Shown here: in pieces, positions 50,961-62,220 of the stretch
Position numbering within the stretch: the first letter of the stretch is position 1
How the letters are laid out: the number at the start of each line of letters is the position of its first letter
Assembly: GCA_947034885.2 (NCBI GenBank)
Contig: OX344754.2
Span: forward strand, 4,347,001-4,411,000
DNA length: 64,000 nt
Direction of reading: 5' to 3'
Source of the DNA: Thuidium tamariscinum
Lineage: Eukaryota > Streptophyta > Bryopsida > Hypnales > Thuidiaceae
Position numbers and translations under genes: made by a program
The notes under the pieces: generated by a model
Databases searched by the model: none
The model's input: the letters and a program-made list of their open reading frames with translations, nothing else
What the model was told of the DNA's origin: nothing

Positions 50961-51581
50961 TCAAAGGGCAATGGCCTCGTGCATGCGCACCACCTCTTGA
51001 AACCACCGTGCCCAGGTTTTCAACTGCAGATCCTGTGACCCTTTATACAACCTGCGAGTCCTGCGCCTCATACACGGCACCCCGATCGGGACAAAGGCCC
51101 AAAACGAGGCCCTCATGTCAGCCTTGAAGTTCTTCCAAACTAGGACTGTGCAGCAGGCACCACCCCTCCACTTGACAATTGGCTCCTGGCACGCCAGGAA
51201 GCCCACTAAGAACCAATAAAACAGAATTGATTGAACGAGAACCAAAATCAACTGCCACTGCGATCAAACCACCAAACACAAAAGCATGACAGTCAGTGAT
51301 TTCAAACATACTAGACATAAGCAGCGAGAAGAGGAAAGCGGACAACAAGCTGAGCACCCAAAATACTGGTCCACCGACGATCGATGAAGGGCATCACGTG
51401 GAGCGCACTCGATCCACAGGAAAATCCCCAACGCGCTTGGAAGCCACGAGTTCGCTAGAAGGCCAAAGCGAAGGCGCTGGTAGAGGCCGGGGTTGTGCGG
51501 GGCAGGCAAGTGAAGCAAGGTTAATTTGTTAGCGAGGACAACTTGATTTAAACAATAATCAACACATTTTTGTTGACACAA
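50961..51581 (-). pseudogene. unrecognised membrane-protein-like relic
   Basis: Composition rises to that of coding DNA. Overlapping minus-strand frames contain a hydrophobic helix (LVQSILFYWFLVGFLACQEP) followed by VWKNFKADMRASFWAFVPIG, and upstream LYQRLRFGLLANSWLPSALG. The helix plus W/K..F..P pattern weakly recalls the end of Mpv17/PMP22 proteins, but the frame changes within the region and no start is clear. It is probably a decayed gene or a multi-exon gene I cannot resolve. Low confidence. Confidence 0.25.
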
Positions 51582-52020
51582 GCCAAGTCAACATTCCCGC
51601 AAACGCAAGGTGCGCAGGGAAGACCTTAGAAAAGAATGCTCAGGTCCTCGTTACACAAAGAAAAAACCATGACATACACTCAATTGAGTAGAATTTCAAA
51701 GATTCTCTGGACTAGACAACAAAGAAGCTTGCAAATGCGGAATTCAATGGTGGAATAATATTACTCACTTAAAAAAGAATAACTTCCAATAAAGAAAAAC
51801 CTTCTACTGCGGCTACTTAAACGTACATAGCTGTCTTCACCTTAGAACCTCGATAACGGCAATGACCAGAAGACACCGATCACACACTGCACTCATCATT
51901 ATCAGCAAGAGAGTGTTTAAATCCTTCACCAGGAAGCAGCGGCTTCAAAGAAAACGGACCAGTCCTGTAAGTCTGACTCCACTTCAAGAAGCAGCCTAGC
52001 AAATTTAAAAGCTATCACCC
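51582..52020. other. 3' flank of the LUX-like gene
   Basis: Downstream region, presumably including the 3' untranslated region of the clock gene. No frame of interest. Confidence 0.4.
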
Positions 52021-53965
52021 TCAATTTGTAGGAAACAACGGAAGTGCACCATGAGATGACAAGCTTGGTATGTTCTGCTGGCTCTGGCTAAGACTGGCAG
52101 AAAGTTCCGGCATGGCCATCCGAGGGTCAGGCACAGGTGGCCGTGGCATATACCCTCCTGCCATAGGACCATAGGGCACATGCTCATAGCCTCCAAAGGG
52201 ACCCGGCCTAACCATCCCCTGGAAAGACATGGGAAAGGTAAAAGCCGTGGCACCACCGTCCTCTCGGCTGGAGGCCATAGGCACGAAATGAGGACTCATA
52301 CCAGGAAGCATAATCCCAGGAGGCACAGGCGTGGACGAGAACAGGTGATCAGATGCAGAAGGTCCATCACTGAAATGACCAGCTTGCATGCGCTTGAGAT
52401 GCAGCCGATACTTCTGCAGATGCGAAGCCACATTCTCTCTTGTCAAACCTTCCACATTCATCAGTTGCATGATCGTCTTCGGCACCGCATTTTTGATTCC
52501 CAGGTGTCCAACGGCTTCCACAAACCGTTTATGCAACTGGGGTGTCCACACAATTCTCGCAGGCCTTTTGGAGTTCGGGTCCTCGCTCATGAGACCCCCT
52601 GCTGAGTTTGCATCCTCCAAATCAAAATCTGTTGACTTGGGTTCCGACCCCTCGCCTCCTCTGCTGTCGTCACCCTCAGGCCTGTCCTCGTAAGGTTGAT
52701 ACGGCAGCGATTTCATGCGACCAGGTAAAGGGGTCTGCAATGGCCTTTGCTCGTCAGTATCCCTGTCTGCTACATTGCCATACTCTCGTCCTGCATTTGT
52801 TGCAGTATTTGTGGCACCTTGTGATCCAGCTCCACCAACTCCAGTATTGCTCTTCACACCTCCCTTTCCGAGGTCATTTCCACTGGCACAGGGTTGCCTT
52901 GGAATTTCTGATCGAATAGCGCCATTGTAGTCCATGCCATCTTCCACTACATGGGCTCGTCCATCCCTTCTCTCTTCGACTCGCAGGTTTCCTTGAAACT
53001 CTCCTCTGAACTCATCGTCTGCTCGGTTCCCTCGACCCTCCTGTTCCAATCGTCGGCCCTCCACTCCATAGCTGCCATAGCCACCTGCACATTGTCTCGT
53101 AAAACCAGTCAGCTACTTTTCATACATTATACAGAATGCTACCAGTAGTAACAACAACAAATGAGATGGATTCTAGGTCCATTCGCGAAACCATCTAGAA
53201 CGCGCAGTCACTTGAAGCAAATAGAGAGAAATACATCAGTGGGATGCCGTTAATTAACTTAGTTCCTCACGTTCTTAGCCCCTAAGTGCCCACATGGCCC
53301 AAAGTGACCACTTCCATAAGTAGGAGTATAACTAAATCACCTAGGAAGCGCCAAGGTCGAGATTAGATGTACCAAGAGAAGAAGAAATCATATTCTACCT
53401 TGCTGGGCAATAGGAACATGCTTTGGTAGTTTATGATCCACTAATAGTGTCCTAAGTGGAGATTTCTGATTTTTAAACTTGGGCACTGGGGGTTCAAGCA
53501 TACACAGGAGTAATTTCATTGTGACAACAGCCCATTCTGATGCAAAGAAAGAAAGTCCAGTGTCTACTAAGAGTTGCACTACGTGAAGAAGGTTGCTTGC
53601 AAATCCAACTCATTCACAGGAGGAAAATTCAAAACGGTAATTGAAGCTTAAAGGACTAATTCTTTGAACAACAGACTTCAGCCACTTAATTGAATTTTTC
53701 GCGAACGAAACTTACCGGAGTTCTCTTGATCTTGGAAAGCTGGAAATGGGTCAAAAGAGGGAGTGGACTTCTGCTTGAAGATATTATGAAGAGTGGACTT
53801 GGCTTCTCTCCGAACATCATCTTCTGTCATTGGCTCGTCATGCTTGATCCTGAAGGCGTTTGCCAGCATTCTTGAGATCAATGAATGGGACAAAGGTGTG
53901 AGCTCTTCTTTCGAAGGAAGGCTCTTCGTCCACTCCGACTCATACTCATCATCCTTCGTCGCCAT
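52021..53965 (-). CDS. LUX: LUX/PCL-type GARP clock transcription factor
   Basis: Two exons on the minus strand: 53965-53716 and 53084-52021, joined across a 631-base GT-AG intron in phase (a Gly codon is split G|GT), giving 437 residues. Exon 1 carries the LUX N-terminal block (EWTKSLPSKEELTPLSHSLI). Exon 2 carries an acidic linker and the single-repeat GARP/MYB-like domain at 258-317 (ARIVWTPQLHKRFVEAVGHL to SHLQKYRLHLKRMQ, with SHLQKYR at 304-310). A Pro/Met/Gly-rich tail follows. The domain is nearly identical to angiosperm LUX. LUX binds GATWCG sites and, with ELF3 and ELF4, forms the evening complex that represses clock and growth genes at night. Angiosperm LUX is intronless, so the intron is worth noting. 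The next upstream codon before exon 2's GC-rich stretch cannot serve as a start: the frame there continues from the splice site. Confidence 0.93.
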
Positions 53966-54410
53966 GCCGCAAAGAAAAAATATAACACCTATATGTTACA
54001 ATCCGCTAGTTTGATGTATGTGGCAGCTAACTCCTGTACATCAATAATGCACATCACAAGCAGTCAAAGAGCAGAAAGGGCTCTGCAATGGCTACATAAA
54101 ATTCTTGGTTCTCGTGCTACGAGACTGCCACTCTCCGAAAAACAAAACCTCACACTATAAAACCGCAATTAACTCTTCACCTAAGGTAGGGAAAATACTA
54201 ATCACCACGTCTATCCAATTCCAGTCTCCAATAAAAGACGATGTACAAAGCTTCTGTTTTTACGAAAACAGGCAGAGATCAACGTCAATATGCCAACAAC
54301 ATGAACAAGAACTTAAAACAGAAAATAAAAACCTTAAACATAATCAAGAAAAGAACAAGAGTGTTCAGCAAATCGATACCGTTCCAGAGCACGCCATTGA
54401 ACCCCAAACC

Positions 54411-54800
54411 CTATGCGTTCAAACTCAGAACAAAAACTTCCGCTCGAATACTTCATGAGCACTACAATTCGCAACTTCTGCTAAAATTCCAGCACGAAAT
54501 TTGCGCTAAAACAATCATTTCTGCTAAAAAGATAGACAACATTCGAAGAACTCCTTCCTCTCGGACAATTCAATTTCGTTCCAAAAGCAAGTCATCGAAG
54601 CCTTAACCCTATCCGTTCAAACTCAGAACAAAAATTCCCGCTCCAGTATTTCATGAGCACGCAACTTCTGCTAAATTTCCAGCACAAAATTTAGCGCTAA
54701 AACTGGAAAACAATCTTTCCTGCCAAAAAAATAGACAACAGTTGACGAACTCCTACCTCGCAGCCAAATCAATTTTGTTTCAAAAGCAAGTCATCGGAGC
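54411..54800. repeat. ~200-bp tandem duplication upstream of LUX
   Basis: Unit 1 (54411-54610) and unit 2 (54612-54800) share GTTCAAACTCAGAACAAAAA, CTTCATGAGCAC-type words, GCAACTTCTGCTAAA, TAGACAACA, GAACTCCT and CAAAAGCAAGTCATCG, at about 80% identity. It lies 0.4-0.8 kb upstream of the LUX start, probably in its promoter or 5' leader. Confidence 0.75.
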
Positions 54801-55139
54801 CGTTGACGCCGATTTCCTAATCGCTCCAAGACGTTCATCTCCAAATGCTCGTCCATAGGGATGACTCAGCTCCTCAACGCCACACCCCTGAAAACCACAG
54901 AAACGAAAAAAAACCTCCTCAGAAACTTTCCAATACAATAATGCACCAATTCACAAAATCCAAAGAGAAAATCGAATCTATGTGTAAAACGGTAATTAGA
55001 CACTACTTAACCAGTTCAGCATGTCAATTTGCCTCCGAATCAAGCCCGTTTGCCGCAGACCTTATCTGTAAAGCTCTATACGTCTCGGTAAACTAATTCC
55101 GATGACCGCATTTCATACAAATGCGACTTCAAGGCAGCA

Positions 55140-57264
55140 GAAGCATCGTTGTTGTTACACGAATACAAGGGCTCACGCAGGAAGGGATTGCACCTAAGCC
55201 CTAATCTGCTGCACGACCAAGATTATGCCACTTTTCTAGTATAACTTGTTCAAAGGAAAATGCCCTAAATTTTAGAAGGAAAATCCTTTTTATTAAATAA
55301 CTTAACCCTGTTTACAATACCATGCAAATCACATACTTAAAAAAATTCAAAATTATTTGTAGGCAAAAAAACTACTATTGATGACCTCCTTTTTTGCACA
55401 AAATTTTAAGGATTAACAATGTACCAAAAGTGGTGCACTACCCTTGGCCAATTAATTAGTCCCCCTTTCTCTCAAAATTTCTTTAGGCCATTGATTGTTT
55501 TAAAAAAAAATTACTTACCTTCGAAATCACTGTTGATTTCTCAAAAAACCAAGATCTATTGATCTTGTGAGATTTAATCTAAGCCATTCTAATACAGATG
55601 CGGATATAGTACAATATATGAAATATGTAGTGAATACAAAATCTATGTATGGATATAGATACAATATAGATACAATACAAATATGGTACAAAATACAAAT
55701 ACAATATAGAATACATGTACGGATATGGTATACGGGATGCATTATCCCATATTGTTTGTCAATGAAGTTGCTTACTGAAAATTACAAGGAGGGGGGAGGA
55801 GATGAAAAAACTTGAAATTTTAAATTTTAAATTTTAAATTTAAATTTAAATTGGTAGTTATTGCCATTTTTGGGTACATTGTTAACAAAAATGGCAGTAA
55901 CTGCCAACTCCTTGATTGCAATGAGCTCACAATTGCACTTTGGTCTTACATGCAAGAGTTCTTTATAATCCATCAAGCTCTTAGTATCCACAATCAAAAT
56001 AAAAGTAAAAGTTATTTTTTAATTTTCAAATTCAAAAAAACTTTGAAATTCAATAACTTTCATATAGTTGGTGCAAATGCCACAAAACAAAGCATCTACA
56101 GGATGGTATCAAGAATGTGGTCAAAGGACACATATTCCACAAATATATTGTGAAAAACAAAGGGAAAAAAACCCTCTTGAAAATATGGAAGTATTTGTAG
56201 CTTGATTCGAAGGTAAGGTTTTGTCTTTCCAAAATTTTAATATTACATGCATGTATTTTGCCACTTGTCTATTTTAGACAACTTGACTAAGAATGAACTT
56301 TGAACACTACTGTATGAAAATGAAAAATTTAAAGAAAACAAATTTTATTTTTCTTCAACAAATATTAAATCCATTCAAGACAAGATCCATTGCCTACTAA
56401 TTAAACATCATGTCTAAGTTGAATGTAGCCTATTAGATTGTATTCAATTGTCAATCCTAATTTTTTAGACTTAAAACTACGAAATACATATTACTAAAAA
56501 ATATTTCAATTGGTTTTAAGAAAAATTGTAAATGTTATCATTTTGTTGCAAAAACTAAAAACTAATAAGTAAAAATAGCAAAAACATTACAAATTATTTG
56601 ACACTTTTTTAGGAAGTAAATATAGCAACGAAGATTTATGTGAAATTTTTTCAATTGGTTATTTTATTGTTTTACACATAAAACAACTACAACAAAGATC
56701 TTGAAGCCAAATTCAGCTATTCAATCAAAATTAATCTTTTCTATAATTCATCTCTAAAATTTTGATAATTTTTCTAGTGGAAAATTTTATTTTATATTTA
56801 TGATATTTTTAAAATTCTTGATGACAAAATCAAATTTTTGTGACTTTTTGAAGTTAAAGTTGGAAATCAAATTATATCAATTGCAGTATACATTAGAATG
56901 ATCTGAAACTTTTACCATAAATGAAGGTTAGAATGGAAAATTGAATTTGGTAAATTGAATTGAAAATAAATTTTGAAAAAAAAATATATGAATGGAAAAC
57001 ACAACATCTTGGGTTTTTTAGATTTTAACTCACAAAGCTTGCAATTGCAAAATTTATTTCAATCTCTAGATTTATTCAAAATTTCAAGATGAAGAACAAA
57101 GAAAACTTGCCAAGCTTCATTTTCTTGGTTTAAATCAAATATAAAAAATAGTTACATTGAAAGTTACAATCAAGGTTGACCAATGCACATCCATTTATTG
57201 GATTAGCAAACTTTTAGGGATTAAAGAAATAGAAGATGAAAGAAGATTGTAATTGTCAATAACT
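55140..57264. other. intergenic DNA, low complexity in places
   Basis: No gene seen. Low-complexity ATACAATATAGATACAA-type tracts occupy 55600-55740, and an (AAATTTT)n tract lies at 55815-55853. The rest is AT-rich. Confidence 0.6.
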
Positions 57265-58217
57265 TTAACCCCTAAAGCCCTGAACCCCGTTTTTTGAGAT
57301 TATAAATTTTTTGGGCAGCTCACTACGGATGGATTTTTTATTTTTTTTCTTTGAAATTTTGATACAATGTGTGCCCGAGGAGTAGCTTTAAGGCCTGACA
57401 ATTTTCATAACTTTTGACTTCACGGTTAAAAAGTTATAGCAGGATATGTTGTTTCCTTTACTCGGTGGGCAACCCGGGCAGCTGAAAAAACTTCTTCAAA
57501 ATTTTTTTTAAAAAAAAAGTGAAATTTCAAATTGGTTCTTTAGGTTGATACAGACATGGGAAGCTTTGAATCAATCCATTCCGATCAATGAGTCAAAAGT
57601 TATGAAGATTTTGAGTTTGGGGTAGTTTGTGGCCAGTTACAGAATCTCTACAGTCCAAAAAAAGTTTGAAATTCTTCATTTAATTCAATTTTTTATATTT
57701 TTGGAATCAAATAAAAATATAAGGTGTAGATTGTTTATTACAACATTTTAACCATTGGGATTGAAAATTTTCAATTCCATGAATAAAATGTTCTCAATTT
57801 AGTATTTTGGCTCATTTTTTACTTCTTTCTACTTACTTATTTTTTCCTATATGTTGTACAATTCCAAATGGTTTGAAATTTTTTGAGAATGTAGCCAACT
57901 TGCATTGAAGTATGAATTCAAAGAGTAACCACCATTTTGAAGTTTTTTTCACACAAATGTGACCTTGTGAAGTGCAGCTGCCCGGATTTTCGCAGGGATA
58001 AAAAAACAATTTTTGTCAATTCAAATGCTTATATCTTGCAATCTACACGGTGGAAATTTCTGAAATTTTTTCCACATGTTTACAAACCACCTTACTACAA
58101 GATCCTACGGTTACATGAGTCAAAAATGTATTTAAAAAAAAATATTTGCACTTGTATTAGAAATGGCAGTTTTGGAGCATTTTTTGGTGAAAACATAGTC
58201 AGGGCTTTAGGGGTTAA
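57265..58217. mobile_element. TTAA-flanked element, copy B (best ends)
   Basis: Tips TTAACCCCTAAAGCCCTGA and TCAGGGCTTTAGGGGTTAA are exact inverses over 19 bases including the TTAA. 953 bases, non-coding. The interior aligns, inverted, with copy A at 40076-41809. TTAA plus CCC tips point to the piggyBac (or Kolobok) group. Confidence 0.85.
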
Positions 58218-58534
58218 TATAAAATTAAAAAGTATTTATTTGAATGTAGAAAGGTTATATTTTGTCACAAGTAATTCAATTTCTTCTTTCTTTTATCTTT
58301 GAAAATTTTAATGGTCAATTCTAGCTTTAATACTCACAAAACAAAATTGTTCATAACTTTATAATAAAAATTATGAACAAATTTACCACCATGGTCCATC
58401 TAGCTTGGTAGGGGTTCTAGAATTTTTGTGTGAATGAAACATATTGGCTCTTATAGGATCTACTCCCTTCAAGAGACATCAAAGAAGGAATTCAACATCT
58501 AGGATTGAAGACATTCATCTTCTGAATATCCAAA

Positions 58535-60212
58535 CTATGTTTTTTGGCAAAATAGCAATTTGGATCAACTAACTACAAATGGCTAGAGTTTTTATTTTAT
58601 TTTTTTGAAATTTTCACTCAATATTTTCCCAAGAAGTTTATTTAAGGCCCAACAATTTTCATAACTTTTGACTACACAGTTATAAAATTATTGTTTGATA
58701 ATTATATAGTTTTCATTTGGTCTGTGAACAACTTGGGCAACAAAAAAAACTTCTTTAAAATTATTTTTATAAGAAATAAAATTTTAAAATTTATCTTTTA
58801 GATTTACAAAAATAAGTGGACAGCTTTCAGTTATTCTATTTTGATCAATGAGTTAAAAGTTATGAGGAGTTTTAGTTTGGAATAGTTTGTAGATAGTTAT
58901 AGAATTTTTATTTTACAAAATGCCTGAAATTTTGTATTTAATTCAATTTTTTTGGGAAAAAAATTATAGGTGTAGATTGTTTATTATAACATTTTAACAA
59001 TTGGATTGGCATTTTCCAATTCCATAAATAAAGCGTTTGCAACTTAGTATTTTGAAGTATTTTTTACTTCTTTCTACTTACTATTTTTTTCTTTGTATGT
59101 TGTACCAACAATGCTAGTTTGTGAGCCTAAAAGCATGAGCTTGTAAGTTGTGAGCATAGGTTTTGTGAGCCTAGAGAATTAACCAAAAAAAACTTTGAAT
59201 TTTTTAAGCCAAGAGAAAAAAAAAGTGAAGTCATTTAAAAAAAATCTATTTATAGTAAAATTTCAGCTTCATGACCATGGACCTATGACCGTGGAAATGT
59301 GGTTAATGTATTTTAAAATTTCAAACCCTACTATCTCCAAAGGGCCTTTCAATACCTTCCAAAAAAAATTTGAATTTTTGAATTTTTTTTTGAGGTTCAA
59401 AATCCAAAATCCAACAAGGGTTTTTCTAGGATGATGGAGTTGTGCAAAAGAAAAAAAAAAAAAAAAAAAAATTTCGACTTTATCACCCTGAAATTGATCT
59501 CTCAGTACCAAGAGAAGGTTTTCAAGGGTGAAAAGTCGCAAAAAAAATGAACTAGTAACATAGTCAAAAAAAAAAGTTGAAAAAAAATGAAAAAAAAAGT
59601 TTTGAGAACTCCAAAGCCCTCTACCTCCAAACCCCTTTCAATATCAAGAGGGATTTTGGAGGGTGATGGAGTTGCAAAAAAAATTTGAAAAATAAAAAAA
59701 AGACTGAAAAAAAATTGAAAAAAATTGAAAACTTTTTTTTTGAAAAAAAGAGTTTTGAAAGTCACAAATTTCAAATCCCATGAGGGGGTTACTAGATATA
59801 AAAGTCCAAAATTCTTAAAGCATGGTAATAGCTCCACGCCCTAAAAATCATTAAAAATTTCACCAAAAATTCTAGACTTACAAGCTCACAAGCTCATAAA
59901 ATAGCATCCCTGTATGTTGTACAATTCCAAATGATTTGAAAATTTTCAAGCATGTAGCCAATTTGCTTTGAAGAATGAAACCAAAGGATAACTACAGATT
60001 TGAACTTTTTTTCATACTAATATCTTGCAATTTACATGGTGGAAAATTTTGAAATTTTTTTCCACATCTTTTCACATAAGTATAATTCAAGATCCTTTAA
60101 TTGCATGTGTCAAAAAATGTTTTTTTTTCTAAAGCTTAGTACTTGTATTAGAAATCGCAATTTTGAAGTTTTTTTTGTGAAAATATAGTCAAATACATTT
60201 TGAAATTAACAT
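58535..60212. mobile_element. TTAA-type element, copy C, decayed, split
   Basis: The interior follows copy B (GTAGATTGTTTATTA, CTTTCTACTTACT, TGTTGTAC, ATCTTGCAAT) but the tips have eroded (right end AAATATAGTCAAATACATTT then TTAA-less). Interrupted by the hAT-like element at 59106-59912. Confidence 0.6.
59106..59912. mobile_element. hAT-like non-autonomous element
   Basis: Tips CAACAATGCTAGTTTGTGAGC and, read inward from the right, CAGGGATGCTATTTTATGAGC. The flanking duplication is TATGTTGTAC (59096-59105, 59913-59922), ten bases by eye. Copy B shows the unoccupied site CCTATATGTTGTACAATTCC. The interior is full of A- and T-runs with no coding. A fragment of the same family lies at 945-1198. 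Confidence 0.7.
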
Positions 60213-60778
60213 AAGAACCTCTATTTGTGGCTTGTAGCTATTTGCACCACTTCATGTCCTTTATGTGTCACTACAGTGTATTCGAAAGTTTCAAATGTAA
60301 GCTATTGATACATAGTAGCTTCACTTTTGAATTGTAGTAGAAATTTGGTCTTCTACCTTTGGCAATTGAGTCATTTCCAATAGATGCTTCATTACCCACT
60401 TCCTTCTTCAAATCTCCCATCTTAGATATACCATAGGCAAAGGTTTGATTCATCATTGAAATACTAAAATTGGATTTCTATGTCAAATTCTCAAGGGATC
60501 CACAACACCTCACACCACTCATACGATGACATGTGGCACTTCTTTTTTACAAAATTGATCATAGATGCCAAAGTGCTAGGGTTCTTTCAATTGGTGGTAA
60601 TTTCACCCTTTCTTGAGCTGTTTTTTTTTTCATGGCGATTTAGAGCAAAATTGCACGAATTTTTTTTGCTTGGCACCATGTCTATAGAAGATAAATAATA
60701 AAATTTTGGATGAAATTGCCAAATAATGGATGAAAATAGGATGACATATAGCATCAAGAAAGTAAACCCCCATTGAAA

Positions 60779-60966
60779 CAGTATTGTTTCAATGGGTTTA
60801 CAAGCCAACCCTAAAATTATACTGTTGTAATCAGAGGTAGTACTGCAATAGTGTTGTTTCAACAAAAGCACTGTTTTCCCATTGGAGCATATTTGTTACA
60901 ATATTGTTTCTGTTTTGGAACAATATGATTTTAAGGTTGGACTGTGAACCCATTGAAATAATACTG
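60779..60966. mobile_element. CAGTATTG MITE, 188 bp
   Basis: The left end CAGTATTGTTTCAATGGGTT and the right end read inward CAGTATTATTTCAATGGGTT match for about 40 bases further in, with few changes. At the left boundary the host bases pair with the tip (CCCATTGAAACA, GTAT, TGTTTCAATGGG), a 12-bp perfect stem. Target duplication unclear. Confidence 0.6.
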
Positions 60967-62220
60967 CAACAGTACTAAAGGAGTGGGGGCGATGAGCTAT
61001 TATGTGCTAATATGATATTTTCTATCTAATATATGGATGAATGCTGAAATTTGGAGCACCCCAATAAAATGCAATATCGCCACTTTGACACTTCACAAGA
61101 AATGAAAAAAAACACTGCTCCAGAGCGCATCATACCCCGGTCCCCTACCCTGCCGTTACTACAACGTTACCCGCCCCCCCCAGGTCACGAAACCGCCATT
61201 CCCGGCCATCCCCCTCTGCCGGCCCCCCACTGAAATTCAAACCGTGCAGGATAGGAATTCAAACCGCGAGACGCTTTCAATGCGGCTGTTGGATGCCCAA
61301 ACAAGGCAATCAACAGCCTGCCCAGCTACGGCACGGCCAAATAAGTTGAATGAGCCATGCATCATGTCAGATCCCAAGGACCCACCACCTTCGATTCAAG
61401 CCGGCCATCAGAAGTGCGGTGTTCAATGGAGTGAGTGATGAGTGATTGCAGCTCAGTGGAGGTGGGCGTCCTGTAATCCAGTTTCAGGTTTATTAGGGTT
61501 CAGGGCATCACCGTGAGCTCCGCACTGTTGGATGCAGTGCATTGTTGGTGTCAAAAGCCTGGCTATGGCGCTCTGTATGCAGTGCAGCAGCTGATCCGAT
61601 CACCCACCTTGTTGACTGCTTCTTCGCAGTTGGGGTTGCTAGATTCGTTCCTACCGTGACGTGTCCGACAGGCAGCTGGTTTTGTGTGAGCAGCACGGAG
61701 GAGATTACCCACTTCTCACTTCTTCATTTGTGCAATCTTTCGCACTCTCTGTTCGAGCTTCCGATTCAGATATTTGGGTGCACTGCATGTGCGAGCTATG
61801 GTGGAGTAGGACTTGGCGACGGCGTTCCCGTTTGTGCCCAATTTCGTAGGTTTTGAATTTGCTGCAGTTGAAGATCGTTACTTGCAACGACGGTGTACGT
61901 TTCAGAGGAATCACGTGACGTGCGTGTGTTGTCTAACTAGGTAGCTTCAGAGTTCGGATTCTCTTTCTGCGCATGGGGGCAGTCCATCTTTGTTTGCAAT
62001 CGGAGTTGGATTTTTGCCAAGTTTAGAATTCGTCCCGTTTGAGTTCAATTTCGTGGGCATTGAATTTGGTGGAGATGGTAGCGTGCTTTCGAGGTTATTC
62101 TTTCATCATCGGGCGACGTGATTGCGCTTTCTAGTTTGCGAGCTTCGTTGGTGTTTGAAGCGCTTGCTGCTGTGTAATTCAGCAAGTAAGCTTTGGAGAG
62201 ATTTGAATTTGTTGGTGGCT
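60967..62220. other. promoter and 5' region of the last gene
   Basis: Composition changes from AT-rich to balanced at about 61.1 kb. Many overlapping short frames, none with a domain. TTAGGGTT at about 61495 is a possible telo-box-like word. Confidence 0.45.

Noticed and set aside
52180-52930. Several plus-strand frames of 70-141 codons
   Set aside because: All are antisense to the LUX-like gene and its GC-rich codons.
55567-55815. 82-codon frame with Tyr/Ile/Gln repeats
   Set aside because: It follows a degenerate ATACAATATAGATACAA tract, so it is low-complexity DNA.
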